DNA of 28,101 nucleotides from Bacilli bacterium. GTDB lineage: Bacteria > Bacillota_I > Bacilli_A > RF39 > UBA660. The notes under the pieces are model-generated. The model was not told the origin of the DNA, did not search any database, and saw only the letters and a list, made by a program, of their open reading frames with translations. Positions 7,112 through 13,472 of this stretch are shown here, piece by piece. The stretch lies in assembly GCA_016297695.1 (NCBI GenBank), contig JAEDGC010000017.1, positions 1 to 28,101 on the forward strand, written 5' to 3'. Numbering within the stretch: the first letter of the stretch is position 1; each line of letters opens with the position of its first letter. The translations under genes were made by a program, and so were the position numbers.

Positions 7112-8564
7112 TTATATTTTTATATTCCTCATCTTTTTTAAATAATTCTTCCAATTCTGCTGACACTTTCTTTATTTTTTCATTTATTTCTTCATCAGTT
7201 AAGCTATTTGATTTTTCTATTCCAACGTATCTGCCACTAACCAATGAATAATCATTTTCTTTTATTATTTCAATATTAACTGAACAACAATAACCTTTTA
7301 TATCCTCGTAGTTCTTTTTATTTAACCAATTGTGATAAGTCTGTGATGCCTCAAGAATATCATTTTTTGATAATTCTCGTATTTTTCTGTCTACCAATTC
7401 TCCCCTTTCTCTCATGTCTATAAAAAGCACTTCATTATTACGTGTTTTTTGTTTTCTTAAAAACCATAATGAAACAGGAATTCCGGTAGTTGAAAACAAC
7501 TTGTCTGGTAGAGTTATTATACAGTCAACAATATCATCTTCAAGCATCCCTTTTCTTATATTGTATTCTTGTTTTAATGATGTTGCTAAGCTACCATTTG
7601 CTAAAACAAATCCAGCCACACCTTTTGGTGATAATTTTGATATCATATGTTGAATCCATGCATAATTTGCATTACCTGCTGGAGGAATATCATATTTCCA
7701 TCTTGGATCTTCTAACAATTGTGGTTGACCGTAGTCCTTAATATTGAATGGTGGATTTGCTAATATGTAATCTGCTCTTAATGCTTTATGCTTATCATTA
7801 TGGAAAGTATCTGCATTAGAATCACCTAAATCTGCATCAATACCACGAATAACTAAGTTCATTTTTGCTAATCTCCATGTTGTAGCATTTAATTCTTGAC
7901 CATATACAGATATTGAATCTACATTACCCTGATGTTCTTTTACAAAGTTAGCTGATTGAACAAACATACCTCCTGATCCACAACATGGATCATATACTTT
8001 ACCAGAGTACGGTTCAATCATATTTACTAATAGTTCTACTACACATCTTGGAGTATAGAATTCTCCACCTTTTTGTCCTAAATTACGTGCAAATTTTCCC
8101 AGAAAGTATTCATATACTTGCCCTATAAAATCACCTGTAGAATCTTTTAAATCTAATTTATTTGTGAATAAATCTATTAATTCTCCAAGTCTTCTTTGAT
8201 CGACTTCCAATTTAGAATATGTTTTTGGCAAAATATTTTTTAATTCTGAATTTTCTTTTTCTATTTCTATAAAGGCTTCATCTAACACTTTGCCTAATTC
8301 TTCACTATTAGAATATTTTGAAATATATTCCCATCTAGATTTTTCTGGTATCCAGAATACCATATTTTGAATATATTCATCTTTATCATTTTCATATCCT
8401 TTGCCTTCTTTTAATAGTTCTTGATATCTAACATTAAATTTATCTGATAAGTATTTTAAAAAGATTAATCCAAGTACTACATGCATATAATCTGCCGCTG
8501 ATAGTCCACCTCTAAGTTTATTTGCTGAATCCCATAAAATACTTTCTAATTTATCATTATCCAT
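7089..8564 (-). CDS. hsdM: Type I restriction-modification N6-adenine methyltransferase subunit M (HsdM)
   Basis: 491 residues with the HsdM N-terminal helical bundle (about 5-130) and the methyltransferase domain: SAM-binding motif I DPCCGSGG at 192-199 and catalytic NPPF at 270-273, which marks N6-adenine methylation. With HsdS it protects host DNA; with HsdR it forms the nuclease. ATG at 8564 follows GAAAGAAGGT. It lies upstream of the invertible specificity segment and its last codons overlap the 23-bp inverted repeat. The promoter region at 8600-8648 carries the TACG-N7-CGTA palindrome. The gene looks intact. Confidence 0.97.
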   Translation of the reverse strand: MDNDKLESILWDSANKLRGGLSAADYMHVVLGLIFLKYLSDKFNVRYQELLKEGKGYENDKDEYIQNMVFWIPEKSRWEYISKYSNSEELGKVLDEAFIEIEKENSELKNILPKTYSKLEVDQRRLGELIDLFTNKLDLKDSTGDFIGQVYEYFLGKFARNLGQKGGEFYTPRCVVELLVNMIEPYSGKVYDPCCGSGGMFVQSANFVKEHQGNVDSISVYGQELNATTWRLAKMNLVIRGIDADLGDSNADTFHNDKHKALRADYILANPPFNIKDYGQPQLLEDPRWKYDIPPAGNANYAWIQHMISKLSPKGVAGFVLANGSLATSLKQEYNIRKGMLEDDIVDCIITLPDKLFSTTGIPVSLWFLRKQKTRNNEVLFIDMRERGELVDRKIRELSKNDILEASQTYHNWLNKKNYEDIKGYCCSVNIEIIKENDYSLVSGRYVGIEKSNSLTDEEINEKIKKVSAELEELFKKDEEYKNIIKNIIIG

Positions 8565-8599
8565 AGTTTACCTTCTTTCATAGATTCTTACACATTTCA

Positions 8600-8648
8600 A
8601 TTATAACATACAATTTGACAAATTTTGATATTTTACGAACAATTCGTA
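8600..8648 (-). promoter_or_regulatory. hsdM promoter with TACG-N7-CGTA palindrome
   Basis: An extended -10 (TGTTATAAT on the minus strand, hexamer 8600-8605) has only a weak -35 near 8623-8628. Just upstream, 8634-8648 is a perfect palindrome with TACGAA and TTCGTA arms around CAA. Position upstream of -35 could suit activation or repression by looping. The same 15-bp architecture occurs at 4094-4108 and 11068-11082. Confidence 0.5.
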
Positions 8649-8728
8649 CCAGAAATTACCGAATTGTATCAATAATCTTGACTAATTTTTAATTTTAAGT
8701 GATTAATACAAGGAATTGGAGGAATTGT

Positions 8729-9055
8729 ATGATTAGAAAATGTACTGATGAGGATATTTCTAATGAAGAATTAGAGAAAGTAATAAATCCTTTTTATGAT
8801 AATTTTCATGAGTATATTATTACTTATGTTATGCCAGAAGTGATAGCTTTCTATATAGCTAGTTCTTATAGTAGGAATGCAATGTGGGAAGCAACATTTT
8901 ATCAACATTATAATTCTGCTAAAGATATCTTTAATGTTAGTGATGATGAGAACTATGATAAAGTTAAAGCTGAGGTAATTAAATTATTAAGGATTAAATA
9001 TTCTTTAGAAATAATTAGTGAAGATCCATTAAATCTTAAAAAAATTGAGTATTAG
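8729..9055 (+). CDS. Unrecognised 108-residue protein, divergent from hsdM
   Basis: The ATG at 8729 has a strong ribosome binding site (GGAGG, 7 bp away); the earlier GTG at 8699 has none. The product MIRKCTDEDISNEELEKVIN... is acidic at its start, with a central aromatic, mildly hydrophobic stretch (DNFHEYIITYVMPEVIAFYI) that is short for a membrane segment, and a charged C-terminus. I do not recognise a family. It has its own possible -35 (TTGACT at 8678-8683) and a strong terminator. It is the only plus-strand gene between the replication module and hsdM and shares the intergenic region with hsdM and the palindrome at 8634. It could be cargo, a modulator of the R-M genes or an anti-restriction factor; nothing in the sequence decides. 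Confidence 0.75.
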   Translation: MIRKCTDEDISNEELEKVINPFYDNFHEYIITYVMPEVIAFYIASSYSRNAMWEATFYQHYNSAKDIFNVSDDENYDKVKAEVIKLLRIKYSLEIISEDPLNLKKIEY

Positions 9056-9078
9056 ATTTTATTCCAATACTCTTTTTT
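9047..9078. terminator. Bidirectional terminator between the 108-residue gene and the HNH operon
   Basis: GAGTATT at 9047-9053 pairs with AATACTC at 9066-9072, followed by six Ts on the plus strand. On the minus strand the same stem is followed by AATTTTTTT, so it can also end the replication operon. Confidence 0.85.
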
Positions 9079-9079
9079 A

Positions 9080-9186
9080 ATTTCATTTTCCAAAAAACTC
9101 ACGGAAAATCTATAATTGTGTGAATGTATGTGGGCTGTGGGTGTGGAAAAAATTATATTTTTAATCTGCCTACCCTCCGGGGGACC
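9080..9186. other. G-rich, structured segment downstream of HNH (candidate packaging/cos-like region)
   Basis: Against an AT-rich background this segment has a 7-bp inverted pair ATTTTCC/GGAAAAT (about 9084-9108), a G-rich run with repeated TGTGGG (about 9129-9146), and the GC-rich box CCTACCCTCCGGGGGACC near 9169-9186, which forms the HNH 3' end. Family knowledge: in many siphophages of Firmicutes the cos site lies next to the HNH gene, just before the terminase genes. Here no terminase follows. Inference: a cos-like site kept by a satellite to be packaged by a helper phage. Confidence 0.35.
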
Positions 9187-9524
9187 TCTATTATTTTATA
9201 TAATTCTTCTTCTGTTATAAGTCCTCTTTCTGCTTGTTTATGATGCATTCTACATAATGTAATTAAATTATCACTATCAAGTCTTCTATCATAGTCTTTT
9301 GCTATTGGTATGATGTGATGTACTTGTAAGTTATCATAAGTGTATATATTATCTTTTAAACATAACTGACATAGATACTTATCTCTTTTCTTTATTTGAT
9401 TTCTTTTCTTAATCCAAGCATTAGTATTTCTAAATTGGCTTTCTTTAGTGTTTTTCTTATATACTTTTTTACACATTTTATCTTCCGGATGTATTCTACC
9501 GCAAACTGAACATGATCTATACAT
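9153..9524 (-). CDS. Phage-type HNH endonuclease
   Basis: 123 residues with two zinc-type Cys pairs at the N-terminus (CSVCGRIHPEDKMC) and in the core (CQLC), followed by the HNH signature LQVHHIIPIAKD, the Asn-containing DNLITLC and CRMHHKQAE. Phage relatives act with terminase in DNA packaging or nick DNA. ATG at 9524 overlaps the previous gene's stop in TAATG, so it is translationally coupled to the loader gene. It is the last gene of the replication operon. The short GC-rich tail PRRVGRLKI may reflect the adjoining site rather than selection on protein. Confidence 0.9.
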   Translation of the reverse strand: MYRSCSVCGRIHPEDKMCKKVYKKNTKESQFRNTNAWIKKRNQIKKRDKYLCQLCLKDNIYTYDNLQVHHIIPIAKDYDRRLDSDNLITLCRMHHKQAERGLITEEELYKIIEVPRRVGRLKI

Positions 9525-9952
9525 TACTCTAAATACTTTTTATCATTACCATTTAATTTATTAGATGATTTATTAATATACTTTTGCATATCTTCTAATA
9601 AAAATCCTGGTATGATTCCTCTTTCTATCCATCTAATCGATTTACCATAATTTCTATCTTCTTGTTCTGGTGATAATGGTACTACTCCTAATTTAAAGTA
9701 TCCATCCTTTTTCATTTGTTCTAAGATAGATAAATAACAATTATTCTTAACTACTTTAGTTTTATCTAAGATATCATGTATAGTTGGCATATAAGCTCTT
9801 TCTTTACAAATTTCTATAATTGATTTTTTAAATACTTCTGGTTCTATATCTTGTAACATTTCATACCATATTGAAATATCATCATTACTAATTACTTTTT
9901 GATAACAAGATGATAGTATTTTGATTCCTTCTACAAAATCTAATTTATCCAT
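9524..9952 (-). CDS. Replicative helicase loader / G39P-like protein
   Basis: 142 residues. The N-terminal half (GIKILSSCYQKVISNDDISI, WYEMLQDIEPEVFKKSI, CKERAYMPTIHDIL) has the layout of the G39P/DnaI-inhibitor-like fold used by Gram-positive phages to deliver the replicative helicase to the origin. The C-terminal part is charged and flexible. It overlaps the replication initiator by 8 bp and the HNH gene by 1 bp, which fits a coupled replication operon. Assignment rests on pattern and position, not on a catalytic motif. Confidence 0.65.
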   Translation of the reverse strand: MDKLDFVEGIKILSSCYQKVISNDDISIWYEMLQDIEPEVFKKSIIEICKERAYMPTIHDILDKTKVVKNNCYLSILEQMKKDGYFKLGVVPLSPEQEDRNYGKSIRWIERGIIPGFLLEDMQKYINKSSNKLNGNDKKYLE

Positions 9953-10766
9953 TTTGTTTATCTCTTATTTCTTTAGCTCTTCTGATTTCTTCTAAAGATA
10001 TATCTTGGATAGTTTTAGCTTTTGCTTGCTGGTGTAGGTATCTTTCAAATTTTGGACCAAATAGTGTTTCTGGAGTTAAATATGGTTTCATTTTAGGATT
10101 GTTTAACCATTCACTTGTTTTCTTATCTATAACTGTTTTAATATCATTAATTTTATATTTTTTCAATATATTAGCTATTAATTTTTTATATTCATCTATT
10201 AATATAAAATTAGAATTAGTTTTATGGTTTAAATAATCTATTATGTCTTGATATTCTTTTTTATTTATTTCTATTTCTTTTTTATTAGTTATAATTTCTA
10301 AATTATGTTTATTATTTTTATTATCTATATATACCTTACTATTTGGCTTACATTTATTCTTACATTTTGTCTTACTTTTGTCAGGATTCTTAATTCTATA
10401 TTCTCTCATATTCATAGCACCTACTGTTGTTTGATTAGTAAGTACTAATGCATCCTCTATATAATATTTATCATCTCTTTTTTCCATCATTCCTGTATCT
10501 AAAAAATAATCTATAGCATCATTTATTAGTTTTTCTGAATGATTAGTTTCTACTGCTAATTCTTTTATAGAATATGGAATTCTTTTAGATCCTACTTTTT
10601 TTATTAAATAACCATCTTTATTTATTGTCTTAAATATTAGTTTAAAATATAGAATTATTTTCTCATATCCATTAGGTTGATTTTGCAAATATTTTAATAC
10701 ATCATTATCAAAAAAATTTGATTTAAGCATAAAGTAATAATATTTTTCTTTATTATAAGTTCCCAT
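9945..10766 (-). CDS. Phage replisome organiser / replication initiator (N-terminal winged helix plus Phg_2220_C-like domain)
   Basis: 273 residues. The first about 110 residues (KYYYFMLKSNFFDNDVLKYL ... SIKELAVETNHSEKLINDAI) form the winged-helix replisome-organiser domain. A Lys/Asn-rich linker follows. The last about 80 residues (IIDYLNHKTNSNFI, IKTVIDKKTSEWLNN, PYLTPETLFGPKFERYL) match the conserved phage C-terminal domain found with DnaD-like initiators. The protein probably binds the element origin and recruits the loader and host helicase. It overlaps the upstream small gene by 14 bp and has no good ribosome binding site, so it depends on translational coupling. Confidence 0.85.
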   Translation of the reverse strand: MGTYNKEKYYYFMLKSNFFDNDVLKYLQNQPNGYEKIILYFKLIFKTINKDGYLIKKVGSKRIPYSIKELAVETNHSEKLINDAIDYFLDTGMMEKRDDKYYIEDALVLTNQTTVGAMNMREYRIKNPDKSKTKCKNKCKPNSKVYIDNKNNKHNLEIITNKKEIEINKKEYQDIIDYLNHKTNSNFILIDEYKKLIANILKKYKINDIKTVIDKKTSEWLNNPKMKPYLTPETLFGPKFERYLHQQAKAKTIQDISLEEIRRAKEIRDKQNG

Positions 10767-11016
10767 GCTTAGAATTATTAATTGATACTAAAAAATCTAT
10801 ATTGATCTTAAAATAATCAATTACTTTCTCCATTGGTACTAAATTATTAGGTAGTTTAAATCCACTTGATATAATTTCTTCTGATATTTTATTTTTAATA
10901 TCTCTTGCTTTATTTCTTCCCACAGCACCTATTTTCATTATATCTTGTACAGTAGCCCACTGACTATTTAGTATTTCCAGCATCTCATCTGCCGATAATA
11001 TTATTTTACTTTTCAT
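10753..11016 (-). CDS. Small DNA-binding protein heading the replication operon (possible excisionase/regulator)
   Basis: 87 residues with an HTH-like centre (WATVQDIMKIGAVGRNKARD, IKNKI) and a C-terminal helix. ATG at 11016 follows AAGGAGATTG. It is the first gene of the minus-strand replication operon, directly downstream of the regulator pair, which is where excisionases and small activators sit in phage satellites. I do not recognise a specific family. It could be Xis-like, a transcriptional regulator or a replication accessory protein. Its 5' untranslated region holds the 26-bp box (11043-11068). Confidence 0.75.
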   Translation of the reverse strand: MKSKIILSADEMLEILNSQWATVQDIMKIGAVGRNKARDIKNKISEEIISSGFKLPNNLVPMEKVIDYFKINIDFLVSINNSKHGNL

Positions 11017-11042
11017 TTTTTCAATCTCCTTTTTATTATTTC

Positions 11043-11068
11043 ATTAAAGTTTACCAGACTCTTTAATT
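11043..11068 (-). promoter_or_regulatory. 26-bp shared box upstream of the replication operon
   Basis: It matches 12245-12270 with one mismatch when both are read in the direction of the gene each precedes. The core is AGTCTGGTAAACTTTAAT, and the ends form an ATTAAAG...CTTTAAT dyad. It ends 26 bp before the ATG of the 87-residue gene and abuts the operator at 11067. Confidence 0.7.
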
Positions 11069-11095
11069 ACGATATTTTCGTAACATAAAATTATA
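11067..11095 (-). promoter_or_regulatory. Replication operon promoter (-10) and repressor operator
   Basis: A TATAAT on the minus strand (11090-11095) is followed at the expected transcription start by the palindrome TTACGATATTTTCGTAA (11067-11083). It closely resembles the operator at 11474-11490. A bound repressor here would block initiation or elongation. Confidence 0.6.
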
Positions 11096-11128
11096 AAAAA
11101 ATATATCGATACTGCATGATATAAAATT

Positions 11129-11413
11129 CTATTTACTACATACTTCATTTACTTCTTTACTACTACATCTAACAATTGGATCGTGTGAAAATTTGTAATG
11201 CATTTTAATTTCATCTTTTCTATTAGATACCAATAAATTATTAACAGAAGGTATATTATATGCTTCCATTATTCTATCAACTAATGGCCATGAAGGAACT
11301 GTTCTATGTTTTTCAATAGCTATTAATCTATTTCTTGGTATTCCAATTTTTTTAGCTGCTTCATCAATGCTCATACCTAAGTGCACACGAATTGCTCTTA
11401 ACGTAGCCTGCAC
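11129..11413 (-). CDS. XRE-family Cro-like regulator
   Basis: 94 residues, starting with GTG behind a strong AGGAGG. The HTH_3 core covers residues 1-60 (IRVHLGMSIDEAAKKIGIPR, NRLIAIEKHRTVPSWPLVDR, IMEAYNI). A short tail has two Cys (C83, C92). It is divergent from the S24 repressor, with both promoters and an operator between them, as in cI/cro or stl/str switches. Its promoter reads TTTACA (11462-11467), 17 bp, TATTAT (11439-11444). It probably opposes the repressor and favours the excised state. A 112-bp gap to the next gene contains a separate promoter. Confidence 0.88.
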   Translation of the reverse strand: MQATLRAIRVHLGMSIDEAAKKIGIPRNRLIAIEKHRTVPSWPLVDRIMEAYNIPSVNNLLVSNRKDEIKMHYKFSHDPIVRCSSKEVNEVCSK

Positions 11414-11438
11414 TTATTTTGACCTCCTTCCTATTTTA

Positions 11439-11525
11439 ATAATATTACAAAAAATTTTAAATGTAAATAGAAATTACGAAATTTTCATAATTTTACTTGT
11501 TTATTTTCGTAAAGTAAGTTATACT
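11439..11525. promoter_or_regulatory. Divergent promoter-operator of the immunity switch
   Basis: Minus-strand promoter: TTTACA 11462-11467, 17-bp spacer, TATTAT 11439-11444. Plus-strand promoter: TTGTTT 11497-11502, 17-bp spacer, TATACT 11520-11525. Between the two -35 boxes lies the near-palindrome TTACGAAATTTTCATAA (11474-11490), related to the operator at 11067-11083. A half-site ATTTTCGTAA (11503-11512) lies in the spacer of the repressor promoter, which suggests autoregulation. Confidence 0.7.
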
Positions 11526-11546
11526 TATATTAGAGGAGGTAACAAT

Positions 11547-12200
11547 ATGGATAGCAGAGATGTATTTATACATAACCTTAATACGATCATGAAAGAACGC
11601 AGGGTATCTAGAAAAGAACTTGCTAAAGGATTAAATGTTCCTTACACTACTTTAACTGATTGGTGTACAGGAAGAATATTTCCAAGAGTAGAAAAAATAA
11701 ATATGATTGCTGATTACTTTGGTATCAAGAAATCTGATCTAATTGAAGAGATGCTTGAAGATGAAGACGATTTGTTAAATGATGATACTGTCATAGTTGA
11801 TGTTTTTTCTAAAATATATTTTGGAGATATAACATCTGATAAAACTAATGCATTTAAAGTTGGTGAAGAATTAATACCTCCAGAATGGATAAAAAACAAG
11901 CAAAGTTATTTTGGATTAATTATGCCTGATAACACTATGGATCCTGAGTTTCATCAAAACGATTGTATAATTCTTAGAGAACAAAATAAGATGACTAAAG
12001 ATGGATTCTATTGTGTTATGGAAAAAGGACAAGATATAGCAACTATTAGAAAGTTAATAACTATAAATGACGGAATAATGGTTATGCCTTTAAATTTAGG
12101 TGGAGAGTTTAAACCTACTACTTATTTAAAAGGCACTATTGAGCTTGATAACTTTAGAATTATAGGTTCTGTAGTTCAAGTTAAAAGATATTATGATTAA
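11547..12200 (+). CDS. XRE-HTH / S24-like immunity repressor with altered catalytic dyad
   Basis: 217 residues. The start is ATG at 11547 behind AGAGGAGGT; a longer open frame upstream to 11367 runs through the promoter and has no start signals. HTH_3 covers residues 5-65 (SRKELAKGLNVPYTTLTDWC). An acidic linker (EMLEDEDDLLNDD) follows, then a LexA/S24-like domain. In the usual G-D-S-M-x-P motif the Ser is replaced: DNTMDP, T130. In the usual T-V-K-R-L motif the Lys position is R168 (TIRKL; K169 is adjacent). Loss of both positions argues against self-cleavage and SOS induction, so release probably needs an antirepressor or other protein. It directly precedes the integrase, as in phage satellites. 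Confidence 0.88.
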   Translation: MDSRDVFIHNLNTIMKERRVSRKELAKGLNVPYTTLTDWCTGRIFPRVEKINMIADYFGIKKSDLIEEMLEDEDDLLNDDTVIVDVFSKIYFGDITSDKTNAFKVGEELIPPEWIKNKQSYFGLIMPDNTMDPEFHQNDCIILREQNKMTKDGFYCVMEKGQDIATIRKLITINDGIMVMPLNLGGEFKPTTYLKGTIELDNFRIIGSVVQVKRYYD

Positions 12201-12228
12201 AAAAAAGACCACTGCTGGAACAGTGATC
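12199..12228 (-). terminator. Minus-strand terminator at the repressor 3' end
   Basis: Read on the minus strand, GATCACTG (12221-12228) pairs with CAGTGGTC (12207-12214; one A-C mismatch) and eight Ts follow. On the plus strand there is no T tract. It faces transcripts coming antisense through the integrase and would keep them out of the repressor gene. Confidence 0.65.
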
Positions 12229-12236
12229 AAAGTGAA

Positions 12237-12350
12237 AAATCCCTAATTAAAAAGTCTGGTAAACTTTAATAATTATAATAAATATAATTCTGGAGATTTC
12301 TCGTATTTAATTATATCACCAATTAGGGATTTCTACAAGAAAGTTGGTGA
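12237..12350 (+). promoter_or_regulatory. Integrase leader with two competing stem pairs
   Basis: AAATCCCTAATT (12237-12248) is perfectly complementary to 12321-12332. TCACCAA (12316-12322) is perfectly complementary to TTGGTGA (12344-12350), which is the integrase ribosome binding site region. The two pairings share 12321-12322 and partly exclude each other. Possible -10 boxes (TATAAT at 12274-12279 and 12283-12288) lie inside the large stem, both with poor -35s. A transcript starting internally would keep only the stem that hides the ribosome binding site. Confidence 0.4.
12245..12270 (+). promoter_or_regulatory. 26-bp shared box upstream of the integrase
   Basis: It matches the box at 11043-11068 (one mismatch) in the same orientation relative to its downstream gene. 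It sits over the -35 region of the candidate integrase promoter, where an activator would bind. Confidence 0.65.
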
Positions 12351-12354
12351 AATA

Positions 12355-13464
12355 ATGGCAGTTTATAAAGATCCTAAGCCTACTAAAAATGGTAGAGCTT
12401 GGTATTTTAAGTTTAGCTATAAAGATGCATTTGGCGCTACTAAGCAGTATAGATCTAAAAGATATTTAACTAAAAAGGAAGCATCTGATGCAGAAAGAAT
12501 GTTTTTAGTTACTTCTACTGATAAAGTGGAAGATAACAATATGACGTTTAAAGATTTATATGATGAGTTTAGAATGCATAATGATGAAATAATGAAAGAT
12601 ACTACTAAGTATGGCTATGATAATAAAGAAAAATTTATAGAATGCTTCTTTCCAGTTAAATTAAAAGACTTTAATATTATGCAATTTGAACAATGGAAAC
12701 GAGAAATTAATAAACTTAATATATCTCTTAGATATAAAAATGATATTTATAAATTTCTTAAATCTATTTTAAACTTTGGTGTTAAATGGCATAATTTGAA
12801 CTTTCAAGCAGTATATAATAAAATGACAAAGTTTCAAGATCCTAATGAACGTAGAAAAGAAATGGCATATTATACTTATGATGAGTTTAAAAAGTTTATT
12901 TCTAATGAAGAAGATTTAAGATGGAAATGTGTATTTGAAATATTATATTACTGTGGATTACGTAAAGGAGAATTAAAAGGTCTTACTTGGAAAGATATTT
13001 ATTTTGACAAAAAAGTATTATCTGTTAATAAACAAATAACACAGCGAAATAACCGTGTTAAGTTTGAATTTTCGGATACTAAGACAAGAGATAGTAGAAG
13101 AATAGTTCCTATTACTAAAGTCTTGTTAAATGACCTTAAAATGCTTTATGAGCTGGATAAAAAAGAATACTATGGATTCAATGATGATTTCTTTGTTGTA
13201 TCTGATGCTAAACCTATAGCTGATTCTAATATATATCTTAGAAGAACTAAACTTGCAACACTTGCTGATTTAAAAGTTATAAGGATCCATGATTTTAGAC
13301 ATTCATGTGCATCACTGCTTATTAACAATGGTGCTAATGTTACATTAGTAGCAAAATATTTAGGACATACAAAAATCGAGGAAACACTAAATACATATTC
13401 ACATATGTTTAGTACTGCCCTCGACTCTGTAGTTTCTGTTATAGATAGCTTAGGAGATGACTAA
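12355..13464 (+). CDS. int: Phage-type tyrosine integrase of the element
   Basis: 369 residues, typical for integrases of Gram-positive phages and islands. The N-terminal arm-binding domain (KDPKPTKNGRAWYFKFSYKD) is followed by a SAM-like core-binding domain (about 60-160) and the catalytic domain with R203 (CGLRKGE), K243 (DTKTRDS), H312 and R315 (IHDFRHS), H338 (LGHTK) and Y348 (NTYSH). All catalytic residues are present. The weak ribosome binding site GGTGA is inside a possible hairpin. It lies just after the repressor on the same strand. It should catalyse integration and, with an excisionase, excision. A terminator overlaps its stop codon. Confidence 0.95.
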   Translation: MAVYKDPKPTKNGRAWYFKFSYKDAFGATKQYRSKRYLTKKEASDAERMFLVTSTDKVEDNNMTFKDLYDEFRMHNDEIMKDTTKYGYDNKEKFIECFFPVKLKDFNIMQFEQWKREINKLNISLRYKNDIYKFLKSILNFGVKWHNLNFQAVYNKMTKFQDPNERRKEMAYYTYDEFKKFISNEEDLRWKCVFEILYYCGLRKGELKGLTWKDIYFDKKVLSVNKQITQRNNRVKFEFSDTKTRDSRRIVPITKVLLNDLKMLYELDKKEYYGFNDDFFVVSDAKPIADSNIYLRRTKLATLADLKVIRIHDFRHSCASLLINNGANVTLVAKYLGHTKIEETLNTYSHMFSTALDSVVSVIDSLGDD

Positions 13465-13472
13465 GCTTTTTT
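13447..13472 (+). terminator. Terminator overlapping the integrase stop codon
   Basis: AGCTTAG (13447-13453) pairs with CTAAGCT (13461-13467) around a 7-nt loop and leads into a T run. The stop TAA is at 13462-13464. Confidence 0.85.

Noticed and set aside
9153..13464. Complete prophage
   Set aside because: Integrase, switch and replication genes are present, but no terminase, portal, capsid, tail or lysis genes exist in the window; R-M genes follow HNH directly.
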